From positions 1 to 50,780 of the forward strand of contig NZ_JAFKIC010000128.1 in the NCBI RefSeq assembly GCF_017306585.1: DNA of 50,780 bases, given 5' to 3'. This document shows, piece by piece, positions 40,033 to 48,129 of this stretch. Numbering within the stretch: position 1 is the first letter of the stretch; the number at the start of each line of letters is the position of its first letter. Made by a program: the position numbers and the translations under genes. The notes under the pieces are model-generated. The model ran no database searches, was not told the origin of the DNA, and saw only the letters and a program-made list of their open reading frames with translations. The stretch is from Mesorhizobium sp. GTDB lineage: Bacteria > Pseudomonadota > Alphaproteobacteria > Rhizobiales > Rhizobiaceae.

Positions 40033-40046
40033 TGATACCGGTACCA
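40033..40046 (-). promoter_or_regulatory. TGGTACCGGTATCA operator, copy 3
   Basis: Exact 14-mer on the minus strand, about 207 bp upstream of the 39826 start and facing it. The TATCAG at its end could be a -10, but unlike the other two copies no TTGACA lies 17 bases upstream. Confidence 0.62.
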
Positions 40047-40212
40047 TTGGTTTTGATTTTGTTCCCGGCGTCAAGCGGGGCGCGGCGGCCGACGGCGCGG
40101 ACATTCATGGCGCTGCCGAATTCCGCCGAGCCCCAGAGGTCCGGCCTTTCGAGAACCTGTTGCGGATCATAGAAACTGCGGCCGAGGCCGCAGGGCCGCG
40201 TGCTCTTTGCTG

Positions 40213-40428
40213 TTACCGGCGCGTCTGGCTCGCGGCGCGACGTACGCTTTGCAGCAGGATGGCAAGGCAGCCGACCAGCAGCAGCGCGCCGCCGAGCAGC
40301 GGCGGCAACGCCAGCAGTTTCACAGCCGCCGCGACGGCCGCCACCAGCACCAGCGCCAGCAGCGCCAGATTGCCGTCATCGACGAACATGCCGAAGAATT
40401 CCTTGACGATGAGACGAATGACGGTCAT
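40213..40428 (-). CDS. Small membrane protein
   Basis: 71 residues with two hydrophobic segments (LALLALVLVAAVAAAVKLLA and LLGGALLLVGCLAILL) and a basic tail; I do not recognise the family. ATG at 40428 overlaps the stop of the 40425 gene (ATGA), so it is translationally coupled and probably a small partner subunit. Longer starts upstream are Arg-rich shadow sequence of the neighbouring gene. Confidence 0.65.
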   Translation of the reverse strand: MTVIRLIVKEFFGMFVDDGNLALLALVLVAAVAAAVKLLALPPLLGGALLLVGCLAILLQSVRRAASQTRR

Positions 40429-41180
40429 CGGGCGAGCCCTCCGGCGGGTCTTGGATAGGCGCCGCGCAGCCAGCGCACCATGGCAAAGGCAGCGAGCGAG
40501 ACGATGGCGAAGATGGCGAGCAAAGCGAGATCGGCGCCGGGCCACTCCGCGCCGATGCCTTCGCCGGTCCAGAAGATGCCGAAGCTGGTCAGCATCAGTC
40601 CGACCACGAATTTGAGCGCGTTCTCCGGCACCCGCGCCAGCGGCCGGTGGACGGCGAAGCCGACAAGCATCACCAGGACGAAGGCCGCCAGCGCGCCCAT
40701 GCTGGCGTAAAACGTCTGCTCGTGCGCGGCGCCGACCGCGATCACGATGAAAACCACCTCGACGCCCTCGAGCAGCACCGCCTTGAAGGAGGCCAGTCCG
40801 GCAAGATAATTGGCGCGGCGGTCGTTGGCTTGCTGATGCAGGGCGGCCGTTTCCTTGGAGAAGGCGGCATCCTCGTCATGCAGGGCGATGACGCCGACGC
40901 TGCGCAGGATGGCCTTGCGCAGCCAGCGCATGCCGAACAGGATGAGCAGCACGCCGACGACGAACTGCAGCGTCGTGATCGGAATGAGCGCCAGCAGCGG
41001 CCCGAATGCCAGCACCAGGGCCGCCAGCACCGCCAGCGCGAGCGCCGCACCCGTCAGGGCCGGGCGCCAGCTGCGGGTCACGCCGACCGCGAGCACGATG
41101 GTGAAGGCTTCGACGACCTCGACGAAGGAGGCCAGAAACGCCGCCGTGACCGTCGAAAGAATGGGTGTCAGTGTCTGCAT
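40425..41180 (-). CDS. COG4280-like integral membrane protein with internal repeat
   Basis: 251 residues and six to seven hydrophobic segments. Two halves are homologous: ASFVEVVEAFTIVLAVG (E21, E24) and KAVLLEGVEVVFIVIAVG (E138, E141), each followed by LQFVVGVLLILFGMRW or LKFVVGLMLTSFGIFW. Paired membrane-embedded ExVE motifs recall metal transporters such as FTR1 (REGLE) or GDT1-type exchangers, but homology is not established by eye. It lies just downstream of a ferric-type ABC importer on the same strand. An inverted repeat ATGATC-N9-GATCAT (41210-41230) precedes it. ATG at 41180 follows AGGA. Confidence 0.65.
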   Translation of the reverse strand: MQTLTPILSTVTAAFLASFVEVVEAFTIVLAVGVTRSWRPALTGAALALAVLAALVLAFGPLLALIPITTLQFVVGVLLILFGMRWLRKAILRSVGVIALHDEDAAFSKETAALHQQANDRRANYLAGLASFKAVLLEGVEVVFIVIAVGAAHEQTFYASMGALAAFVLVMLVGFAVHRPLARVPENALKFVVGLMLTSFGIFWTGEGIGAEWPGADLALLAIFAIVSLAAFAMVRWLRGAYPRPAGGLAR

Positions 41181-41258
41181 GAAGGCTTCCTGTATTGTCT
41201 CGTTCGACCATGATCTCTTTGAGCGATCATTTCCATCCGCGATCCGGGCTCGGACTCA

Positions 41259-42302
41259 TCAAGCGTTGAGCACCACGCAGCGTTCCGGCGGCAGCGAAAA
41301 GGCAAGCGAGGCGCCAACCGGCGGCGCCTCCGGCCAGTCGAGCCGCACGCGCTGCGGCCCGAGATCGACCGCGAGCCGCCAGCATCGGCCCTGAAAGGCG
41401 CTCGACAGGACCCGGCCCTGCAGGCGGCTGTCGGGATAGGCCTCGGCGGGGCGCGCATCCTCCGGCCGGATGACCAGCATGCCGGCGCCGGACCGCGCGC
41501 CCGGCGTGCGCACGCTCTCGGCATCGTCCTCGGCGATCCGGAACCGTTCGTCGCGGACCTGCCCGCGAACGATCGAGAAGCCGCCGATGAAGCTGGCCAC
41601 GAAGGAATCGGCCGGCGCCTCATAGATGGCGCGCGGCGTGTCGAACTGGACGATCTCGCCCGCCCGCATGATGGCGATGCGGTCGGAGACCGCCATCGCC
41701 TCGGCCTGGTCATGCGTCACATAGACGACGGTGATGGCTTCGCGGCGCACCAGCTCCATCATCTCGATGCGCATGTCCTCGCGCAATGCCGCGTCGAGAT
41801 TGCTCAGCGGCTCGTCGAACAGCATCAGCGCCGGGCGCGCCGCGAGGCAACGCGCGATGGCGACACGCTGCTGCTGGCCGCCGGACAATTCCGTGGGATA
41901 GCGATCGCGATAGGGGGACAGGCGGGTGACATCGAGCGCATGGTCGAGGCGCTGGGCTATGTCGCGATCCGAAAGCCGCTGTGAACGCAGGCCGAAGGCC
42001 AGATTGTTGGCGACCGTCATGTGCGGCCACAGCGCATAGTCCTGGAAGACCATACCGATGCGCCGCTTTTCGGGAGGAACAACCGCCGTCTCGCTCCACA
42101 CCACGCGCCCGTCCAGGGTGATCGATCCCTTCTCGGGCTCGACCAGCCCGGCGATGATGCGCAGCAGCGTGGTCTTGCCCGACCCGCTGGCGCCGAGCAG
42201 GGACACCACTTCGCCGGCTTCGATCCTCAAATCGAGGTCGGTCAGGACGGGGCGCCCGCCGAGCGATTTACGGATGCCGGCGCAATGTAGTGAAGCGGTC
42301 AT
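41259..42302 (-). CDS. Ferric/spermidine/phosphonate-type ABC transporter, ATP-binding protein
   Basis: 347 residues. The ATPase domain (about 1-240) has Walker A GASGSGKTTLLRII, signature LSGGQQQRVAIARCL, Walker B LMLFDEPLSNLD and switch THDQAEAM. A TOBE-like C-terminal domain follows (MLVIRPEDARPAEAYP). It overlaps the permease gene by four bases. This class (FbpC/PotA/PhnT) serves iron, polyamines or 2-aminoethylphosphonate; the sequence alone does not decide which. Confidence 0.87.
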   Translation of the reverse strand: MTASLHCAGIRKSLGGRPVLTDLDLRIEAGEVVSLLGASGSGKTTLLRIIAGLVEPEKGSITLDGRVVWSETAVVPPEKRRIGMVFQDYALWPHMTVANNLAFGLRSQRLSDRDIAQRLDHALDVTRLSPYRDRYPTELSGGQQQRVAIARCLAARPALMLFDEPLSNLDAALREDMRIEMMELVRREAITVVYVTHDQAEAMAVSDRIAIMRAGEIVQFDTPRAIYEAPADSFVASFIGGFSIVRGQVRDERFRIAEDDAESVRTPGARSGAGMLVIRPEDARPAEAYPDSRLQGRVLSSAFQGRCWRLAVDLGPQRVRLDWPEAPPVGASLAFSLPPERCVVLNA

Positions 42303-44128
42303 GGCTGGGCTCCTGTCCGGACACTCTGATTGCCATGCGTATCGACGGCCACGGAGCTTCGACGCGGTCTGACGAGCCGTTGCAGCGGATACCAGACCAG
42401 GGCGGCGCCGATAGCAGCGGCGGCCATCGCGGTCAGCGCTATCGCCGACGCCAGCCCGTCGCGGTCATGGCTGAAAAGCTTCAGGATCAGCGTCGGCGCC
42501 GGCGGGCCGCTCTGCGGGATGAGCATCTGCGACATGGGCAGTTCGAACACGGTGCGGATGAACGTCAGCAGGAAAGCCGTCACCACGCTGAGCAGCACCA
42601 GCGGCAAGGTGATCGCCAGCAATCGCCGCAGCGTGCCCACGCCGTGCAGGCGCGCCGCGTCCGTCAGGCTGGGCGCCAGCTGGCCGATCGCCGAAAGGAT
42701 TACCACCAGGCAGTAGGGAAGGGCCGCCGCGACATAGCCCATGACCAGCAGCGAGCCGTCGCCATAATGGGGGAACGGCCAGTCGCGGAAACCCGGCAAC
42801 CGGTTCCAGACCAGGATATAGCCGAAGCCGAGCACGATGCCCGGTATCGCCACCGCGCCCAGCGACAGGCCGATGACGGCGGTTCGCAGCACGGGGCTGG
42901 CGCGGTCGAGCCGCGCCGACAGGAGCAGCGCCAGCGCGCTGGTGATCAGCGCCGTCAGTCCCGCATAGAACAGGCTGCGCAGCAGGCCCTCATTGGCCGC
43001 GGTGTTGGCGCCGAGCACCGCCGTTACATTGGCCGAGGTGAAATTGCTCCAGACCAGCCCGTTGCCCAATGTCTGCGTCAGCGCGCGCGCGACGATCGCG
43101 GCGAGCGGCAAGACAAGCGCCAGGAAGGCGGTGGCAAGCGCCGACGCCATGGCCGGCCAGCGCCAGCTGCCGGGATTGTAGAGCCGCGCCGGCCTGGCGC
43201 GGCCGGAGATCAGTCGCGGGTCGGCGCGGCGCCGCAACAGCCGGTCCGCCACGACGACGAGCAGGACGAGGCTGAGCAACACGAGCGCCTGGGCACCTGC
43301 GGCGGGGAAGTCGACGGGATAGTCGCTTGCCGCGGCATAGATGCCGTAGGTCAAGACACCGAAGTCGGACATTCTGGCGATGGTCGAGGCCAGGCCGAAA
43401 TCCGACAGCACCTCGGCGAAAGTAGCGATGAAGCTGAGAGCGATGGCCGGCGCCAGCAGCGGGCCGTTGATGCGCAGCCAGATCCTGAATGGTGCCGCAC
43501 CTGACAGCCGCGCGGCATCTTCCAGTTCACTGCCAAGTCCGGCCAGAGCGCTGCCGATGATGAAGCTTGCCAGTGGAAAAAGGCTGAGCGTGTGTACGAA
43601 CACCAGCCCGCCCAGGCCGAAGAACGATGTCCCGAGCCAGGAAGGCAACAGCCCGAACTGCGCCAGGTAGCCGCCGGACGACATCAGCAGCACCCAGGCT
43701 AGCGCCTTCAGGTAGGACGGCGTCAGGAAGACGAGCCACGGTACCGTCGAAATGGCGGCCCGAAACGGGATGTCGCAACGCTGGACAAGGATGGCGAAGG
43801 CGCCGCCCACCACCGTCGTGGTGCAGGCGACGAGCATGCCGAGTTCGAGCGAATGCAGGACCGAGGCAGCGACACGGGGCGAATTGAAAACGCGCGCCAG
43901 AGGTTCGAGGCTCAAGGCGCTGCCGGCATCCCGCGCCGAGAAGAGGTCGGGCACAACCGCCTGGACCAGCACCAGGGCAAGCGGCAATCCGATCAGCAGG
44001 GCAAACACCGCATAGATGGCAATCGGCCCGCTGCCGCGAACGAGCGCCGGCAGCCCCCGTTGCAGCGATGTTGCGATGCTGGCGCCGCGGGCAACAGCCG
44101 CGGCGCCGGTGGGCGGGAAGATCGTCAT
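42299..44128 (-). CDS. Ferric/phosphonate-type ABC transporter, fused double permease
   Basis: 609 residues, about twelve membrane segments, with two permease domains in one chain as in FbpB. Two EAA-type loops are visible: DAARLSGAAPFRIWLRINGP and DAARLHGVGTLRRLLAITLP. The start at ATG 44128 lies 31 bases after the binding-protein stop. The frame continues upstream, but that stretch is an Arg/Ser-rich shadow of the binding-protein gene. Confidence 0.86.
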   Translation of the reverse strand: MTIFPPTGAAAVARGASIATSLQRGLPALVRGSGPIAIYAVFALLIGLPLALVLVQAVVPDLFSARDAGSALSLEPLARVFNSPRVAASVLHSLELGMLVACTTTVVGGAFAILVQRCDIPFRAAISTVPWLVFLTPSYLKALAWVLLMSSGGYLAQFGLLPSWLGTSFFGLGGLVFVHTLSLFPLASFIIGSALAGLGSELEDAARLSGAAPFRIWLRINGPLLAPAIALSFIATFAEVLSDFGLASTIARMSDFGVLTYGIYAAASDYPVDFPAAGAQALVLLSLVLLVVVADRLLRRRADPRLISGRARPARLYNPGSWRWPAMASALATAFLALVLPLAAIVARALTQTLGNGLVWSNFTSANVTAVLGANTAANEGLLRSLFYAGLTALITSALALLLSARLDRASPVLRTAVIGLSLGAVAIPGIVLGFGYILVWNRLPGFRDWPFPHYGDGSLLVMGYVAAALPYCLVVILSAIGQLAPSLTDAARLHGVGTLRRLLAITLPLVLLSVVTAFLLTFIRTVFELPMSQMLIPQSGPPAPTLILKLFSHDRDGLASAIALTAMAAAAIGAALVWYPLQRLVRPRRSSVAVDTHGNQSVRTGAQP

Positions 44129-44159
44129 GGCCGGGACAGCCTGAGTTCGGACAGCCCGG

Positions 44160-45164
44160 TCACTGGACGAAATTGTCCTTGTACCACTGCTTCCACTCGG
44201 TCTCGTGGGCGGAGGCCACGGCATCGTCGAGATGCGTGTAGGCGATGTTGGTTTCGCGGCCTGGCTTGGCGTTGATGCCCTTGATGATCGGGATGTAGAA
44301 GAAGTCGGTGTCATCGCCATTCTGCATGGCGGCCTGGCCCTCGGCGCTGGTAACGAAGTCGATGAATTTCTGTGCCGCGTCCATGTGCTGCGTCTTGGCG
44401 CTGATGCCGAGACCTTGCGGCAGCGACACGGAACCCTCGCTCGGATAGACCGCGACGACGGGCTCGCCGGCCGCGATCTTCGAGAAGATGGCGCTGTCCT
44501 GGTTGATGCCGACCGAGGCATCGCCGGTCAACACCGCCTTGTTCACCTTGCCACCGCTCGACAGGCCCGACAGGGACTTGTTGGTCAGCGTCTTGGAAAG
44601 CAACGTCTTGCCGGTGTCGAGGCCATTGGTCTGGAAGAAGCCGGCGAGCCATTGATAGGCAGGCCCCGACAGATTCGGATCCTTGGCGGCGACACTGCCG
44701 GCGAAGGACTGAAGATCGGCCCAGGACTTGGGCATCTTGTCGGCAGGCACTTTCTTGGTGTTGACCTCGATCGCGGTGGTGCTGGTGCCGGTTGGCAGGA
44801 AAGCGTGGCTTTGCGGGATCAGCGACTTGCCGAGATCGGTGAATGCCACCTTGTCGTAGGCGGCGGCGGGAATGGCCTGCAGCACGTGGTCCGCCGCCAT
44901 GCGCTCCATCACGGCCGAGCCGTCGAGCCAGACGATGTCGAATTGCGGATTGTTGCCTTCGGCGGCGATCTTGCCCAGCGTCTCGCCGGTGCTGCCGGGC
45001 TCGACGACGTCGACGGTGAGGCCTGTCTTGGCCTGGAAGGCCTTGGCCACCGGGCCGGCGAAATCGAGTGCGTCGTAAAGCACCAGGTCGGATGCCGAGG
45101 CAGGCATCGTCAAGGCGAGCGTGCTCAAGCTTATTGCGAAGCAGAATGTCGTGCGGGTTCTCAT
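44160..45164 (-). CDS. ABC transporter substrate-binding protein (family 1/ferric-type)
   Basis: 334 residues with a Sec signal peptide (about 1-24, ending PASA-SD). The mature start LVLYDALDFAGPVAKAFQAK, then STGETLGKIAAEGNNPQFDIVWLDG is typical of FbpA/PhnS/ThiB-type proteins. The usual adjacent tyrosines of ferric-binding proteins are not clearly visible, so 2-aminoethylphosphonate or another ligand is equally possible. GGAGAG precedes the ATG, and a strong AT-rich promoter lies about 40 bp upstream. No stem-loop follows this gene, unlike the other binding-protein genes here. Confidence 0.82.
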   Translation of the reverse strand: MRTRTTFCFAISLSTLALTMPASASDLVLYDALDFAGPVAKAFQAKTGLTVDVVEPGSTGETLGKIAAEGNNPQFDIVWLDGSAVMERMAADHVLQAIPAAAYDKVAFTDLGKSLIPQSHAFLPTGTSTTAIEVNTKKVPADKMPKSWADLQSFAGSVAAKDPNLSGPAYQWLAGFFQTNGLDTGKTLLSKTLTNKSLSGLSSGGKVNKAVLTGDASVGINQDSAIFSKIAAGEPVVAVYPSEGSVSLPQGLGISAKTQHMDAAQKFIDFVTSAEGQAAMQNGDDTDFFYIPIIKGINAKPGRETNIAYTHLDDAVASAHETEWKQWYKDNFVQ

Positions 45165-45203
45165 GTTTCTCTCCGGTAGATTTCCATGGGCAAAGTAATT
45201 CCC

Positions 45204-45212
45204 ATTATATCA
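45204..45212 (-). promoter_or_regulatory. Extended -10 promoter for the 45164 operon
   Basis: Minus-strand TGATATAAT (45212-45204) is a perfect -10 hexamer with the extended TG. No clear -35 lies at the standard spacing. It is within an unusually AT-rich stretch in an otherwise GC-rich region, 40 bp before the ATG. Confidence 0.55.
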
Positions 45213-45238
45213 TACCTATATTTCTTGAATGTTTTGTG

Positions 45239-46162
45239 TCATCTTCCGATGTATTTTGATTTGTTCTTTTTAACGCCCCGCTTCATCCACGCCTTGTCGA
45301 TCGAGCCGCGCAGCGAGCTCAACCGTTCGAGGCTGTCCAAGGCGGCTTCGCTGGCTCGCTTCGCCAGCCCGATGATCATCGCCTCGAGGAGGACGATCGT
45401 GCCGCCATGCATTGCCAGGTGATCGGCCTTGCCGCGCGGAATGGGCAGCGTCTCGGCCACCTTGCCTGAAACAAGCGGCGCCAGATTGTCGCTGATCAGC
45501 ACGACCGGGACGTCGAGCTGCATGGCCTGTTCGAGGACGATCTCGACCTCGCGGTAGAGTGGTGCATAGGCCATCATCAACACCGCGTCGCCCTTGCCGA
45601 GCCACAGCAAGCGGTCCGCGAGCGCAATTCCCGATACCGACAGCGCGCTGGTTGGCAACCCGATCCGGTTGAATTGCAAACTGGCGTAGTCGGCCATGGC
45701 GCCCGATGGACCGATACCGAAGACATGGCGGCGATTGGCCCGCGCCAGAATGTCGATGCTGCGCTCGAACGCGGCTGCCATCTCCGGACGCTTGAGCACA
45801 TCGAGCACGCTCTCATGCAGGTCGATCACATGCCGCAGCGCGCCGGCGCTGCCCTCGCCTGTCTCCTCCAGCGTGCGCGCCAGCCGCCTGCCGGGAGACG
45901 GCGCGCCGGTCAGGTCCGAGAGCAGCATCTGGCGCAAGGCCGAAAGACTGTCGAAACCGAGCGAACGTGCCGTCCGCACCACCGTCGCGTCGCTGGTGCC
46001 GGCCAGCTGGGCGATCTCGGCGGCCGAGCCCAGGAGGACGGATTGCTTCTGGTCGACGAAGAAACGCGCCATGCGTTGCTCGGCCGGAGGCAGGCTTTCA
46101 AGCGCCGCCTGGACACGGGCATCGACCGTCATCGTGGCGTCTTGCGAGGTATCGTCTGTCAT
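45239..46162 (-). CDS. MurR/RpiR-family transcriptional regulator
   Basis: 307 residues. N-terminal RpiR helix-turn-helix (about residues 20-90; ALESLPPAEQRMARFFVDQ, then SAAEIAQLAGTSDATVVRTA) and a C-terminal SIS domain that binds phosphosugars (RRHVFGIGPSGAMADYASLQ, then DAVLMMAYAPLYREVEIVLE). Unusually the C-terminus ends in a Lys-rich tail. It lies upstream of and in the same direction as the 45164 ABC operon and diverges from the amino acid ABC operon at 46446, so it may control either. ATG at 46162 is the best of three in-frame starts; none has a strong ribosome binding site. Confidence 0.85.
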   Translation of the reverse strand: MTDDTSQDATMTVDARVQAALESLPPAEQRMARFFVDQKQSVLLGSAAEIAQLAGTSDATVVRTARSLGFDSLSALRQMLLSDLTGAPSPGRRLARTLEETGEGSAGALRHVIDLHESVLDVLKRPEMAAAFERSIDILARANRRHVFGIGPSGAMADYASLQFNRIGLPTSALSVSGIALADRLLWLGKGDAVLMMAYAPLYREVEIVLEQAMQLDVPVVLISDNLAPLVSGKVAETLPIPRGKADHLAMHGGTIVLLEAMIIGLAKRASEAALDSLERLSSLRGSIDKAWMKRGVKKNKSKYIGR

Positions 46163-46326
46163 GAGGCCGGCCCATTCGCCTGTAGCAATTACAACCGAAG
46201 CCAGCATTCGAAATGTCTATTACAAGGATGTGACAGCGGCGCTCTGGCGAGAAGGCGATCATTCCAACTATCCGGAGGAGAGCAGCGACATTCCCCATCG
46301 GCGCCGGCATGCCCGGCATCTCGGCG

Positions 46327-46343
46327 ACTTTTTCACAAAAAGT
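46327..46343. promoter_or_regulatory. Palindrome ACTTTTTCACAAAAAGT (putative RpiR operator)
   Basis: Seven-base perfect arms ACTTTTT/AAAAAGT around CAC in the divergent region between RpiR (46162) and the amino acid ABC operon (46446). AT-rich symmetric sites with A/T tracts are usual for RpiR-type regulators. Assignment is by position. Confidence 0.5.
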
Positions 46344-46445
46344 TGAAGCGCACGGGCGGCGGCTAACAGCCCTTGTCGGAAAATAGGGGCTGGGCTAAGC
46401 AATTGGCATCACATGCTTCAAGAGCAGAAAATGGGAGGGAATACC

Positions 46446-47288
46446 GTGAAATCATCACGTTGGATGGCGCTCGCCGCGCTGGCGCTGGCCTGTTCGACCC
46501 CGGCGATGGCCAAAGACTGGAAGACCGTCACCGTGGCGATGGAGGGCTCCTATGCCCCCTGGAACCAGACGGATGCCAGCGGCAAGATCGTCGGATTCGA
46601 AGTCGACATACTGAACGATGTCTGCGGCCGCGCGAAGCTCGAATGCAACATCGTCGCGCAGGACTGGGACGGCGTCATCCCCGGCCTGACCGCGGGCAAG
46701 TTCGACATCGTCATGGATGGCATGTCGATCACCGAGGAGCGCCTGAAGACCATCGACTTCTCGATCCCCTATGCCTCTTCCCCGGTGGCCTTCCTCGCCG
46801 ACAAGAACGGCCCGCTGGCGAAACTCTCCAACAGCGGCAAGATGATCGATCTTTCCAAGGACGACGCCGAATCCAAGGCGGCGCTCGACACGTTGCGCAA
46901 GGAACTCACCGGCAAGAATGTCGGCCTGCAGGTTTCGACCACGGAAGCGACTTTCGCCGACAAGTATCTCAAGGACGTCGCCAACGTCCATGAATACAAG
47001 ACCACGGACGAGCATGACCTCGACCTGATGGCGGGCCGCATCGACGTGGCCTTCGCCGACACCACCTACTTCCTCGGCACATTGGCGAAGCCCGACGCCA
47101 AGGACCTGGAGTTCGTCGGACCGCAGTTCAAGGGCGGCCCGATCCTGGGACCGGGCATCGGCGCTGCCTTCCGCAAGACCGACAAGGATCTGCAGGACAT
47201 CTACAACAAGGCCCTGAAGGCCGCCCTCGACGACGGCTCGGTGTCGAAATACAGCATGCAGTGGTTCAAGATCGACATCACCAAATGA
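46446..47288 (+). CDS. Polar amino acid ABC transporter, substrate-binding protein
   Basis: A 280-residue family-3 binding protein of the lysine/arginine/ornithine or octopine/nopaline type. Signal peptide about 1-22 (ending AMA-KD). Then VTVAMEGSYAPWNQTDASGK, GFEVDILNDVCGRA, WDGVIPGLTAGKFDIVMDGM (with the T/S-EER motif following), and IGAAFRKTDKDL. GTG at 46446 is six bases after GGGAGGG. First gene of the complete importer 46446-49676. A perfect 12-bp stem-loop follows. Confidence 0.9.
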   Translation: MKSSRWMALAALALACSTPAMAKDWKTVTVAMEGSYAPWNQTDASGKIVGFEVDILNDVCGRAKLECNIVAQDWDGVIPGLTAGKFDIVMDGMSITEERLKTIDFSIPYASSPVAFLADKNGPLAKLSNSGKMIDLSKDDAESKAALDTLRKELTGKNVGLQVSTTEATFADKYLKDVANVHEYKTTDEHDLDLMAGRIDVAFADTTYFLGTLAKPDAKDLEFVGPQFKGGPILGPGIGAAFRKTDKDLQDIYNKALKAALDDGSVSKYSMQWFKIDITK

Positions 47289-47295
47289 TGTCGCA

Positions 47296-47321
47296 ACGGG
47301 AGCAGCCAAGGCTGCTCCCGT
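47296..47321. repeat. Perfect 12-bp hairpin between binding protein and permease
   Basis: ACGGGAGCAGCC, loop AA, exact complement GGCTGCTCCCGT, beginning eight bases after the binding-protein stop. No T-run follows, so a stabiliser of the upstream message is likelier than a complete terminator. Confidence 0.8.
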
Positions 47322-47373
47322 CCTGCATTGAGGTGTAGTCGGAGCATATCTCGGCGCCCGGAGGGAGACGTGC

Positions 47374-48120
47374 GTGGAGTTTCTCAATAGCCTGCTGGAA
47401 CAGATGTCGACGGCCTACGATCTGTTGGCCGCCGGCTGGGGTGTGCAGTTGCTCTGGGGCATCGGCTGGACCCTGGCGGTGACCTCGGTCTCGATGGTGA
47501 TCGGCGCGGTGCTGGGATCGCTGGTGGCGGCGGCCAAGCTTTCACATCGCGCCAGGCTGAGATTTCTCGGCGAAAGCTACACCACCGTGTTCCGCGGCGA
47601 GCCAGAACTTCTGATCATCTACCTGTTTTACTATGGCGGCACGCAGGTGCTGACAGGCGTGGCGAGGTCCACGGGATCGATAGGGCCGACCGACATTGTG
47701 AACATGCCGAGCTTCCTGGGCGGTGTCCTGGCGGTCGGCATCATTTCGGGCGCGTATCAGGCCGAGGTTTTCCGCGGCTCGTTTCTGGCGATCCATCGCG
47801 GCGAACTGGAGGCCGCCCGTGCCTACGGCATGTCGGCCTGGCTGCGGTTCCGCCTGGTGATCATGCCGCAGGTGCTGCGTCTGGCAGTGCCGGGGCTGGG
47901 CAATGTGTGGCAGCTGACCATCAAGGATTCCGCCCTCATCTCGGTCACCGGCGTCGCCGAGCTGATGCTGACCGCGAACAAGGCCGCCCGTTCGACGCAT
48001 CATTCGCTGCTCTTCTACACCGTTGCCGGCATCCTTTACCTGGTGATGACCTCCATCTCGACACCGATCTTCGACCGGGCCGAGCGCTATACGTCACGCA
48101 GCTTCACACGGCCGAAATGA
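47374..48120 (+). CDS. Polar amino acid ABC transporter, permease 1 (HisQ-like)
   Basis: 248 residues, about five hydrophobic segments, FRGEPELLIIYLFYYGG near the middle and the EAA loop ELEAARAYGMSAWLRFRLVI. The start is GTG at 47374 after GGAGGGAG. It forms a heterodimer with the next gene, nine bases downstream. Confidence 0.89.
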   Translation: MEFLNSLLEQMSTAYDLLAAGWGVQLLWGIGWTLAVTSVSMVIGAVLGSLVAAAKLSHRARLRFLGESYTTVFRGEPELLIIYLFYYGGTQVLTGVARSTGSIGPTDIVNMPSFLGGVLAVGIISGAYQAEVFRGSFLAIHRGELEAARAYGMSAWLRFRLVIMPQVLRLAVPGLGNVWQLTIKDSALISVTGVAELMLTANKAARSTHHSLLFYTVAGILYLVMTSISTPIFDRAERYTSRSFTRPK

Positions 48121-48129
48121 GAGGTCGCG

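Larger units (their letters stand above)
39827..40212. other. Regulatory region of the 39826 operon
   Basis: A 386-bp gap holding the ATTATAATAGCAT (39985-39973, minus) and TGGTACCGGTATCA (40046-40033, minus) words. No gene is supported. The part from about 40050 to 40212 is GC-rich without visible structure. Confidence 0.6.

Noticed and set aside
44129-44521. An upstream extension of the double permease into the binding-protein gene
   Set aside because: Ser/Arg/Thr low-complexity shadow sequence; the conserved permease starts at the ATG at 44128.
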